64,000 bases of DNA from Pseudomonadota bacterium. Its GTDB lineage: Bacteria > Myxococcota > Myxococcia > Myxococcales > Myxococcaceae. The position numbers were made by a program, and so were the translations under genes. Positions 34,504 to 42,161 of the stretch are shown here, piece by piece. The stretch lies in contig JAFAAN010000171.1 of the NCBI GenBank assembly GCA_023426545.1, positions 206,846 to 270,845 of the forward strand, in the 5' to 3' direction. The notes beneath the pieces are model-generated. The model had not been told where the DNA came from and searched no databases. It saw only the letters and a list, made by a program, of their open reading frames with translations. Each line of letters opens with the position of its first letter. Position 1 is the first letter of the stretch.

Positions 34504-35130
34504 ATGCGCCTGCCTGGATACCTACCGCTCGGCCTGTTGCTCGTCTCATGCATCGCCCCTGGGGCGCGCGCCGCGTCGGGGGATGACTGGCTGGGGCCGG
34601 ACAAGCCCAAACACTTCGCCGCGTGTTTCACGCTCGCCAGCGCGGGGTACGCGGGGGGCGCGCTCTTCTTCGACGAGCCCTCCACGCGCTGGCTCACCGG
34701 CGCGGGACTCGCGATGGGCGTGGGCGTGGGCAAGGAGCTCTACGATTGGGGCCGAGGTACCACGTTTTCGATGAAGGACCTGGCGTGGGACGCGGTGGGC
34801 ACGGCGTCCGGGCTCGCGGTGGCGTACCTGGTGGACCGGCTCGTATTCCGCCGCGAGGCATCGCCGGACGTGGCGCGGCGCGGCTCGCGGCTCCGCGACC
34901 CCGTGGCGCTCCGCTTCGAGGGGCCCGGGGGCGTCGCCGTCCGGGGGGACCTCACCACGCACCGGGCGCTCGGCGGGCCGCACCTCTTCCTCGCGTCGCA
35001 GCCCCGGGGCCCGCATCACCAGGACGCCGCCCTGACCGCCGCCCGGCATGGCGACACCCCGCTGGCCGAGCCCGGCGCCTCTCCCGTCCTGCCGACTGGC
35101 GCACGCGGCGCGCCTGGTACCCGGAGGTAG
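34504..35130 (+). CDS. DUF2279/YfiM-like lipoprotein
   Basis: This is a 208-residue protein with a signal peptide and lipobox-like LVSC (LLLVSCIAPGARA). Residues 30-120 match the YfiM/DUF2279 pattern: KPKHFAACFTLA, then GKELYDWGRGTTFSMKDLAWDAVGT and a hydrophobic GLAVAYLVD. The function is unknown. The C-terminal 80 residues are Pro/Arg/Gly-rich and look disordered. They run into the gap before the peroxidase gene and may be longer than normal for the family. Confidence 0.75.
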   Translation: MRLPGYLPLGLLLVSCIAPGARAASGDDWLGPDKPKHFAACFTLASAGYAGGALFFDEPSTRWLTGAGLAMGVGVGKELYDWGRGTTFSMKDLAWDAVGTASGLAVAYLVDRLVFRREASPDVARRGSRLRDPVALRFEGPGGVAVRGDLTTHRALGGPHLFLASQPRGPHHQDAALTAARHGDTPLAEPGASPVLPTGARGAPGTRR

Positions 35131-35308
35131 CGCACTGTCGACCAGCGCGCAGGCGCTGCCAGCGGCCGGGGGCCCTCAGGGCGGGAGGGGACCCTGGCGC
35201 CTGATAGGAGCGGAAAGCAGGCGTGCGAGGCCGCCAGGACGCGGCGTTCCACCCGGGCCGCTTGCTGGTAGGTTGCGCCGCGCTATCGAAGCAGCCGTGG
35301 AGGGCTCC

Positions 35309-36415
35309 ATGTTCCAGAACCGGTGGGTTTCGTTGCTGTCGCTGTCCGCCCTGGGCGTGGGTGCGCTCGTGGGATGCGAGCGGACGCCGCCCCCTGCCGC
35401 GCCCATGGTGGCGCCGGAGGCGGAGAAGCTGCCCGCGCCCAAGCCCATGACGCCCGAGCAGCTGTCGCACTTCTTCAAGCCCCTGCCGCAGCGCAAGGAC
35501 GCGCCGCCCCCGCCCGAGGATACCGAGGCGCAGGTGGCGCTGGGGCGGATGCTCTACTTCGAGCCACGCCTGTCGAAGAACCACGACGTGTCCTGCAACA
35601 CCTGCCACGGCCTGACGACCTTCGGCGTGGACAACAAGGCGCTGTCGGACGGGCACAAGGGGCTGAAGGGCTCGCGCAACTCGCCCACCGTGTACAACGC
35701 GGCGGGCCACATCGCGCAGTTCTGGGACGGGCGCGCGGACACGCTGGAGGCGCAGGCCACGGGGCCCATCCTCAATCCGGTGGAGATGGCCATGCCGGGC
35801 GAGCAGCGCGTGGTGGCCACGCTGACCTCCATCCCGGAGTACACCCGGCGCTTCCGCGAGGCCTTCCCTGGCGAGAAGAAGCCGGTGACGATGGCCAACG
35901 CCGCGCGCGCCATCGCGGCCTTCGAGCGCAAGCTCGTCACCACCTCGCGCTTCGACGCCTTCCTGACCGGAGCGCACGACGCGCTCACCGAGCAGGAGCA
36001 GCGCGGCCTCCAGCTCTTCGTCACCACCGGCTGCACCACGTGCCACAACGGGCCCGCTGTGGGCGGCACCTCCTTCCAGAAGCTGGGCCTCATCGAGGAC
36101 TACCCGGGGCTGAAGGACGCCGGCCGCTTCGACGCCACGCAGAACGAGGAGGACCGGGGCAAGTTCCGCGTGCCCACGCTCCTCAACGTGGAGAAGACGG
36201 GGCCCTACCTGCACGACGGCAGCGTGGTGGAACTGCCGGCGATGGTGCGGCTGATGGCGAAGCACCAGCTGGCGCGCACCCTGACGGACGCCGAGGTGGA
36301 CGACCTGGTCGCCTTCCTCAAGAGCCTCACGGGCGAGCTGCCCCCGGCCGACCTCATCTCCCCGCCGGAGCTGCCCCCCAGCACCGCGAAGACGCCCAAG
36401 CCGGACCCGTCTTGA
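35309..36415 (+). CDS. Di-heme cytochrome-c peroxidase (MauG/CcpA family) lipoprotein
   Basis: This is a 368-residue protein with a signal peptide whose lipobox is LVGC. It has two CxxCH haem sites, CNTCH at Cys96 and CTTCH at Cys242, in the usual spacing for CcpA/MauG. MAMPGE and KFRVPTLLNVEKTGPYLHDGS are typical of this family and hold the calcium and haem-ligand region. These enzymes reduce hydrogen peroxide with electrons from cytochrome c at the periplasmic face. GGAGGG precedes the ATG. It could use the cytochromes encoded further downstream. Confidence 0.9.
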   Translation: MFQNRWVSLLSLSALGVGALVGCERTPPPAAPMVAPEAEKLPAPKPMTPEQLSHFFKPLPQRKDAPPPPEDTEAQVALGRMLYFEPRLSKNHDVSCNTCHGLTTFGVDNKALSDGHKGLKGSRNSPTVYNAAGHIAQFWDGRADTLEAQATGPILNPVEMAMPGEQRVVATLTSIPEYTRRFREAFPGEKKPVTMANAARAIAAFERKLVTTSRFDAFLTGAHDALTEQEQRGLQLFVTTGCTTCHNGPAVGGTSFQKLGLIEDYPGLKDAGRFDATQNEEDRGKFRVPTLLNVEKTGPYLHDGSVVELPAMVRLMAKHQLARTLTDAEVDDLVAFLKSLTGELPPADLISPPELPPSTAKTPKPDPS

Positions 36416-36455
36416 GGCGTGCGCGGCGCCCCGCGCGTTGCTAAGCAGCGGGGCC

Positions 36456-36854
36456 ATGGACCGAATGCTCTTCTACGCCCACTCCGGGCTCCGCTATCTG
36501 GTGCTGCTGGCCGGCGTGCTGGCCCTCGCGTACTTCGCCTACGGGCTCGCTACCCGGAAGCCCTTCGACAAGCTGGGGCGCATTCTGGGCTCCGCCTACT
36601 CCGGCCTGCTCCAGCTCCAGGTGCTGCTGGGCGTCGGCGTGCTGGTGACGCGCTTCTACTACCCCGCGCTCATCGGCCACGTCGTGATGATGGTGCTCGC
36701 CGTCGGCGCCGCGCAGGCGACGCTGTCCATCAACCGCCGCAAGCCGCAGCCCGCCTTCGTGCTGCCGCTGGTGGGCGTGGTGGTGTCCATGGTCTTCATC
36801 ATCGGCGGCATCATGGCCATTGGCCGGGGCATCTTCACCAGCACGGCGATGTGA
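36456..36854 (+). CDS. Hypothetical four-helix membrane protein
   Basis: This 132-residue inner-membrane protein has four predicted helices: LVLLAGVLALAYFAYG, LLQLQVLLGVGVLVTRF, VVMMVLAVGAAQATL and LPLVGVVVSMVFIIGG. His and Arg residues near the N-terminus (YAHSGLRYL) and a His in the third helix region (IGHVVM) could bind haem, but this is only suggestive. No family is recognised with confidence. It lies 41 bases after the peroxidase stop and about 205 bases before the act operon, so it may be co-transcribed with the peroxidase. Confidence 0.65.
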   Translation: MDRMLFYAHSGLRYLVLLAGVLALAYFAYGLATRKPFDKLGRILGSAYSGLLQLQVLLGVGVLVTRFYYPALIGHVVMMVLAVGAAQATLSINRRKPQPAFVLPLVGVVVSMVFIIGGIMAIGRGIFTSTAM

Positions 36855-36887
36855 GCCCCGAGGCCCGGCGGGCGCAGCTCACCGGGT

Positions 36888-36929
36888 AAATGCTGCGCTG
36901 AATCATGGCGCGCGGCGCAAATGCTGCGC
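36888..36929 (+). promoter_or_regulatory. Tandem upstream activator sites for the act promoter
   Basis: The 11-base word AAATGCTGCGC occurs exactly twice, at 36888-36898 and 36919-36929, so the centres are 31 bases apart. The second copy sits inside a perfect inverted repeat, GCGCA-AATGC-TGCGC (36915-36929). They lie about 118 and 87 bases upstream of the predicted transcription start. That is where enhancer-binding proteins of sigma-54 promoters usually bind. Confidence 0.45.
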
Positions 36930-36982
36930 GCTTTCCGGCCCACGCCCACGCATGACCGCCTGGGTATGGGCCGTTCGTCATT

Positions 36983-36999
36983 CTGGCCTTCGCATTGCA
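36983..36999 (+). promoter_or_regulatory. Predicted sigma-54 promoter of the Alternative Complex III operon
   Basis: The element CTGGCCTTCGCATTGCA has TGGC at -24 and a perfect TTGCA at -12. Ten bases separate GG and GC, the RpoN spacing. The transcription start should be near 37011, about 50 bases before the first cytochrome gene. It is followed by a good ribosome site (GAGGAGGGG) at 37043-37051. Two repeated sites upstream at 36888 and 36919 support regulation by an enhancer-binding protein. Confidence 0.5.
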
Positions 37000-37059
37000 A
37001 TTCGTGTCGAGCGTGCCGGGCAGTGAGCCCGGCCTCCCTTCGAGGAGGGGCACGCGGCG

Positions 37060-37902
37060 ATGCGGACATACGCCCAGGAAGGACGACCGCGCGGGGCGCG
37101 GGGGCTCGTCCCCGTCATTCAGCTGCTGGCCGTGCTGGCGGCACCGGCGGTGGGAGCACAGGGCGCCACCCAGGGCGCGACGCTCTTCACGCAGCGCTGC
37201 GCCACCTGCCACACGGTGGGCGAGGGCGACCGCGTGGGGCCGGACCTGCACGGGGTGCTGGAGCGGCGCGAGGAGGCGTGGGTCACGCGCTTCATCACCA
37301 GCCCGGGCGCGGTCATCGACGAGGGCGACCCGGTGGCCACCGCGCTGCTGGAGCAGTTCAACGGCATCCGCATGCCGGACCAGCAGCTCACGCCGGAGGA
37401 GCGCACCGCCCTCTACGCCTTCTTCCGCGACTGCACGCAGAAGGGGAAGGGGGCCTGCAAGCCGTCGCCGGCGGCGAAGATGGGGACGGACGCGACGCCG
37501 GAGGAGATTGCCCGGGGCCGCCGTCTCTTCGAGGGCACCGAGCCCCTGGCGAAGGGGGGCCCCGCCTGCTTCGGTTGCCATGACGTGCGCGGCGTGGGCG
37601 TGGCCGGCGGCGGCACGCTGGGGCCCAACCTCACCTTCGCCTTCGCGCGAATGGGCGAGCGGGGCATGCGGCCCGCGCTGGCGAAGCTGGACACGCCGAT
37701 GATGGGCCCGCTGTACGTGAAGGCGCCGCTCGAGGAAGAGGAGCAGTACGCCCTCAAGGCCTTCTTCGCGGACGCGTCGCGCGACGGCAGCAGGCCCCGC
37801 CCGGACCGGGACTTCTTCTACCTGGGGCTCGTCGGGACGCTGGCGGTGCTCGGGTTCATGGGCGTCGCCTTCGGCGCGACGGCCAAGCGAGGTCAGCCGT
37901 GA
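37060..37902 (+). CDS. Membrane-anchored diheme cytochrome c, first gene of the act operon
   Basis: This is a 280-residue protein with an N-terminal signal segment and two class I c-type haem sites: CATCH at Cys47 and CFGCH at Cys170. A C-terminal helix (about 253-273, FFYLGLVGTLAVLGFMGVAF) anchors it. Each domain resembles a monohaem cytochrome c, so it probably relays electrons in the periplasm. It stands at the head of the Alternative Complex III operon, where it may be the electron carrier between ActE and the oxidase. Its TGA overlaps the GTG of the next gene. Confidence 0.8.
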   Translation: MRTYAQEGRPRGARGLVPVIQLLAVLAAPAVGAQGATQGATLFTQRCATCHTVGEGDRVGPDLHGVLERREEAWVTRFITSPGAVIDEGDPVATALLEQFNGIRMPDQQLTPEERTALYAFFRDCTQKGKGACKPSPAAKMGTDATPEEIARGRRLFEGTEPLAKGGPACFGCHDVRGVGVAGGGTLGPNLTFAFARMGERGMRPALAKLDTPMMGPLYVKAPLEEEEQYALKAFFADASRDGSRPRPDRDFFYLGLVGTLAVLGFMGVAFGATAKRGQP

Positions 37903-38510
37903 GTGATGCCCTCTTCTCCGCCATCCCCTATGTGGCGGCGGGCGCGGCCGTGGCCGGCGTGGCGCGCCGGCTGATGTCGAGAGCGCCCGCGCCCACCGCC
38001 GGGACGCCCTGGACGCCCTCGGGGCGGGCCGTGCTCGCGGGGGGCGCCATCGTCGCGCTCAACCACGCGCTGGGGCTGCTGGCGCCCCGGGTGATGCAGG
38101 CCTTCAACGCGTCGCCGGGGCGGCTGTTCACGCTGGAGGCGGTGAGCCTCATCGGCGGGTTGCTGCTCGCGTGGGGGCTCGCGGGCCTCACGCTGCGGCG
38201 CGCACGGGACGGCCAGTGGGGCTCGGCCGCGCTGCTGGGGCTGGTGCTCACGCAGGCGCTCTCCGGCCTCTACCTGGCGGTGGCGCTGCGCTGGGGCTCG
38301 GCCTGGTACGTCCACGTGGTGGTGCCGTACCTGCGCTCGGTGCTCGTCTTCCAGCCGGACGCGGCGCTCCTGGCGCAGGCGCCCTTCGTCGTCCAGCTCC
38401 ACACCCTCTCCGGGATGGTGGTGCTGGCGCTGGCTCCCTTCATCCGCGCGCGGTCCGTGCCCGCCGCCGCGCCCCTGCTCGTCACGCCCCGGGAGGAGAC
38501 CGCCGGCTGA
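37899..38510 (+). CDS. NarI-like cytochrome b membrane protein
   Basis: This is a 203-residue protein with about five helices. Histidines in helices (LNHALG, WYVHVVVPY, QLHTLSG) and the PYLRSV and LALAPF motifs resemble the gamma (NarI) subunit of respiratory nitrate reductase, which carries two b-type haems. The GTG start overlaps the diheme cytochrome stop, and actA follows after 18 bases. It could pass electrons from quinol to the cytochrome c domain upstream. No nitrate reductase catalytic gene is present, so a nitrate role is not supported. Confidence 0.65.
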   Translation: MSDALFSAIPYVAAGAAVAGVARRLMSRAPAPTAGTPWTPSGRAVLAGGAIVALNHALGLLAPRVMQAFNASPGRLFTLEAVSLIGGLLLAWGLAGLTLRRARDGQWGSAALLGLVLTQALSGLYLAVALRWGSAWYVHVVVPYLRSVLVFQPDAALLAQAPFVVQLHTLSGMVVLALAPFIRARSVPAAAPLLVTPREETAG

Positions 38511-38528
38511 AGCGGTGGTGCACCCGTC

Positions 38529-39170
38529 ATGAAAGACGCTTCGACTCGCATTCCGCGTCACGTCCTCGCCGCTGGCTGGCTGGGCTCGCTGGCCGCGCTC
38601 TCCCTGGCGGGGTGCAGCGGTCCGGTGAACAACCAGCAGGGCTACATGCCCGAGCAGCCCGTGGCCTTCTCGCACGCCGTCCACGCCGGCCAGTACGGCC
38701 TGGACTGTCAGTACTGCCACGTGGGCGCGGAGAAGAGCCGCCACGCGGGCGTGCCGCCCACCAGCGTGTGCATGAACTGCCACACGCAGGTGAAGACGGA
38801 CTCGCCTGAAATCCAGAAGGTCGCCGCCGCGGTGGCGGAGAACAAGCCGCTCGCGTGGGTGCGCATCCACCGGCTGCCGGACCACGCGTACTTCAACCAC
38901 GCCAGCCACGTGGGCGCGGGCCTGGAGTGCCAGACGTGCCACGGGCCCGTGCAGGAGATGGTGCGCGTGGAGCAGAAGGAGCCCATGACGATGGGCTGGT
39001 GCCTGGACTGCCACCGCGACACGGCGGCGAAGCAGGTGTCGGCCCCGAAGCCGTCCGCGCCTCGCGCGGGTGAGCTGCTGGCCCTGTCCTCCGGCGCTCC
39101 TGCCCCCGAGCCGCTGAAGGCCCCCCGCGTCCTGCAGCCCCCCACGGACTGCTCGAGCTGCCACCGCTGA
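38529..39170 (+). CDS. actA: Alternative Complex III pentaheme cytochrome c ActA
   Basis: This is a 213-residue protein with a signal peptide and lipobox-like LAGC. It has five CxxCH motifs: Cys60 (CQYCH), Cys81 (CMNCH), Cys134 (CQTCH), Cys158 (CLDCH) and Cys208 (CSSCH). This is the number expected of ActA, the membrane-anchored pentahaem subunit at the periplasmic edge of Alternative Complex III. The complex oxidises menaquinol and reduces periplasmic cytochrome or oxidase. The gene order A to F continues directly downstream. Confidence 0.9.
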   Translation: MKDASTRIPRHVLAAGWLGSLAALSLAGCSGPVNNQQGYMPEQPVAFSHAVHAGQYGLDCQYCHVGAEKSRHAGVPPTSVCMNCHTQVKTDSPEIQKVAAAVAENKPLAWVRIHRLPDHAYFNHASHVGAGLECQTCHGPVQEMVRVEQKEPMTMGWCLDCHRDTAAKQVSAPKPSAPRAGELLALSSGAPAPEPLKAPRVLQPPTDCSSCHR

Positions 39171-39182
39171 GGAGTCCCACCC

Positions 39183-42161
39183 ATGTCCGATTCACTTCCC
39201 AAGTACTGGCAGAGCCTGGCCGAGCGCGCGGGCGACCCGGGTGTCAGCGCCCAGGCGCACGACGAGTTCGCGGAGCCGCTGCCCGTGGGCGTCGCCGCCA
39301 CGCCTCCGGACGCGAACAGCCGCCGCGACTTCTTCAAGCTGATGGGCCTGAGCGCCGCGGCGGCCATGGTGGCCTGCCAGCGCGCCCCGGTTCAGAAAAT
39401 CATCCCCTATGTAGCGCGCCCGGACGAGGTCACGCCGGGGCTGGCGCTCTGGTACGCGTCCACGTGCAACGGCTGTAGCGCCCGGTGCGGCCTGCTGCTC
39501 AAGACGCGCGACGGCCGCCCCATCAAGGTGGAGGGCAACGACGAGCACCCCGTGTCGCGCGGCGGCGTGTGCGCGGTGGGGCAGGCGTCCGTGCTCTCGC
39601 TCTATGACGCCAGCCGGGCCCGCTTCCCCAGCCGCGCGGGCACGCGCGTGGCCTGGACGGAGCTGGACGCGGACGTCACGCAGGCCCTGCACAAGGCCGC
39701 CGAGGCGGGGCAGGGCATCCGCGTGGTGCTGCCCTGGCACCTGGGGCCCACGGCGGAGGCGGCCGTGAAGCGCTTCCTGGCCGCGTATCCCACCGCGCTC
39801 ACCGTGCGCGACGAGCCGTTGGGTGAGCTGGCCGCCATCGCGGAGGCCCACCGCGTCACGCACGGTGTTCACGCCGTCCCGGACTACCGCTTCGACAAGG
39901 CCACCGTCATCGCCAGCTTCGGGGCGGACTTCCTGGGGACGTGGGTGTCGCCGGTGGCCTTCACCCGCCAGTACACGGAGGCCCGGGACGCGGCCGGTCA
40001 GCGGCGGATGGCGCGGCACTACCAGGTCGAAGCGATGATGACGCTGACGGGCGCCTCCGCGGACCGGCGCTTCGTGGTGGCGCCGTCCGAGCTGCCGCTG
40101 GTGCTGGGGGACCTGGTGCGGCGGCTGGCGCTGAAGGCGGGCCGGGAGCTGCCCGGTCTGCCGACGCTGCCCGCGCCCGCGCTGGACGAGGCCACGCGGG
40201 AGGAGCTCGCGAAGGCGCTCTGGGCCCAGCGCGAGGGAGCCCTGGTGGTGGCGGGCGGTGACGACGTGGCCACGCAGGTGCTGGTCAACACCGCCAACGC
40301 GCTGCTGGGCAACGAGGGCCGCACGGTGTCGCTGTCGGCGGGCACGGCGCTGGATGCGGACGCGCTGTCACTGGAGGCCCTGCTCACGGAGCTGCGCGCG
40401 GGCACCGTGGGCGCGGTGCTCTTCCTGGGCGCCAACCCCGTCTACACCGACCCGCGCGGCGAGGAGCTGGCGACGCTGTTGAAGGGCGTGCCGCTGACGC
40501 TGTCCACCAGCGACCGGCGGGACGAGACGGCCCTCCACACGGGCCTCCACGCACCGGAGCCCACGGCGCTGGAGTCGTGGGGGGACGCGGAGGTGCGCCA
40601 GGGCGTGGTGTCCCTGCGCCAGCCCGCGGTGGCGCCGCTGCACGAGACGCGCAGCGCGGTGGAGTCGCTGCTCCAGTGGGCGGGAGCCCCTCAGGCGCAC
40701 TACGACTTCCTGCGCGCGCGCTGGGAGGAGGAGGTGTTCCCCCGTGTGGACGCGGCGGGGCTGGGCTTCGGCGCCTTCTGGGACGACGCCCTCCGGCGGG
40801 GTGTGGCGACGTTGCCCGGCGCCCGGACCGAGGCCCCGGCCTTTCGCGAGGAAAGCCTGGCGAAGGCACTGGCCGGCGTGGCCCGCCCCTCCGTGGACTG
40901 GGAGCTGGTGCTGTACCCCACGGTCGCGGTGCGCGACGGCGCCGTCACGAACAACGGCTGGCTCCAGGAGGTGGCGGACCCCATCACCAAGGCGACGTGG
41001 GGGAACCCCGCGTGCATCGCCCCGGCCCGCGCGGAGGCGCTGGGGCTGAAGGACGGTGACGTGGTGAACGTGCGCGCGGGCGGCCGGACGGTGTCGGTGC
41101 CCGTGCTGGTGCAGGCGGGGACGCACCCCTCCGTCATCGCCATGCCGGTGGGCTACGGCCGCACCCGTGCCGGCCGCGTGGCGGATGGGGTGGGCGTCAA
41201 CGTCTATCCGCTGACGGCGGTGGTGGACGGCCGCGCGCGGCGCGCGGTGCCGGGTGTCACGGTGGAGGCCACGGGGGAGCAGCAGGCGCTGGCGCTCACC
41301 CAGACGCACCACCGGCTGGAGGGGCGTCCACACGTTCGCGAGGCGGAGCTGGCCGCCTTCCTGGCCAACCCGCGCGCGGGCAACGAGGCGCAGGCGGGCC
41401 ACGGCGGGGGAGGGCACTCGCTCTCCATGTGGTCCGGCCATGAGTACAAGGGCCACCGCTGGGCGCTGGCGGTGGACCTGAGCGCCTGCACGGGGTGCTC
41501 GGCTTGCGTGGTGTCCTGCCAGGCGGAGAACAACATCCCAAGCGTGGGCCGCGAGGAGGTGCTGCGCCGGCGGGAGATGCACTGGATGCGCATCGACCGG
41601 TACTACCAGGGCGACGAGGCCAATCCCCAGGTCGTCCACCAGCCGATGATGTGCCAGCACTGCGAGAACGCGCCGTGCGAGACGGTGTGCCCGGTGCTGG
41701 CCACGGTGCACTCCAGCGAGGGGCTCAACCAGCAGGTCTACAACCGCTGCGTGGGGACGCGGTACTGCGCCAACAACTGCCCCACCAAGGTCCGCCGCTT
41801 CAACTGGTTCGACTATCCGCACGACGAGCCGCTGGAGCGGATGGTGCTCAACCCGGACGTCGTCGTGCGCAGCCGGGGCGTCATGGAGAAGTGCTCGATG
41901 TGCGTGCAGCGCATCCAGGAGTCCAAGGCCGCCGCCAACCGCGAGGGCCGCCCGCTGCGCGACGGGGACATCCAGACGGCCTGTCAGCAGAGCTGCCCCG
42001 CGAAGGCCATCCACTTCGGTGACGCGAACGACCCCGACAGCCAGGTGGCGCGGCTCGCGAAGGACGGTCGCGCGTTCCGGCTGCTGGAGGAGCTGAACAT
42101 CGGGTCGTCCATCACCTACCTCACGAAGATCCGGAACACCGGGTCGGGAAGCGGAACATGA
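39183..42161 (+). CDS. actB: Alternative Complex III iron-sulfur subunit ActB (molybdopterin-like plus ferredoxin-like)
   Basis: This is a 992-residue fused subunit. A twin-arginine-like leader (SRRDFFKLMGL) is at 47-57. The first part (about 80-720) resembles a molybdopterin oxidoreductase. It retains the first cluster cysteines CNGCSARC (Cys95, 98, 102) and Cys130. The second part (about 755-985) is ferredoxin-like with several CxxCxxC sets, including CTGCSACVVSC near 769 and CQHCENAPCETVC. Structures of the complex show one [3Fe-4S] and three [4Fe-4S] clusters in this subunit. Its stop overlaps the ATG of actC. Confidence 0.92.
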   Translation: MSDSLPKYWQSLAERAGDPGVSAQAHDEFAEPLPVGVAATPPDANSRRDFFKLMGLSAAAAMVACQRAPVQKIIPYVARPDEVTPGLALWYASTCNGCSARCGLLLKTRDGRPIKVEGNDEHPVSRGGVCAVGQASVLSLYDASRARFPSRAGTRVAWTELDADVTQALHKAAEAGQGIRVVLPWHLGPTAEAAVKRFLAAYPTALTVRDEPLGELAAIAEAHRVTHGVHAVPDYRFDKATVIASFGADFLGTWVSPVAFTRQYTEARDAAGQRRMARHYQVEAMMTLTGASADRRFVVAPSELPLVLGDLVRRLALKAGRELPGLPTLPAPALDEATREELAKALWAQREGALVVAGGDDVATQVLVNTANALLGNEGRTVSLSAGTALDADALSLEALLTELRAGTVGAVLFLGANPVYTDPRGEELATLLKGVPLTLSTSDRRDETALHTGLHAPEPTALESWGDAEVRQGVVSLRQPAVAPLHETRSAVESLLQWAGAPQAHYDFLRARWEEEVFPRVDAAGLGFGAFWDDALRRGVATLPGARTEAPAFREESLAKALAGVARPSVDWELVLYPTVAVRDGAVTNNGWLQEVADPITKATWGNPACIAPARAEALGLKDGDVVNVRAGGRTVSVPVLVQAGTHPSVIAMPVGYGRTRAGRVADGVGVNVYPLTAVVDGRARRAVPGVTVEATGEQQALALTQTHHRLEGRPHVREAELAAFLANPRAGNEAQAGHGGGGHSLSMWSGHEYKGHRWALAVDLSACTGCSACVVSCQAENNIPSVGREEVLRRREMHWMRIDRYYQGDEANPQVVHQPMMCQHCENAPCETVCPVLATVHSSEGLNQQVYNRCVGTRYCANNCPTKVRRFNWFDYPHDEPLERMVLNPDVVVRSRGVMEKCSMCVQRIQESKAAANREGRPLRDGDIQTACQQSCPAKAIHFGDANDPDSQVARLAKDGRAFRLLEELNIGSSITYLTKIRNTGSGSGT

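Noticed and set aside
37899..38510. Nitrate reductase gamma subunit as a function call
   Set aside because: The fold resembles NarI, but no narGHJ genes are nearby and the operon is Alternative Complex III, so only NarI-like is used.
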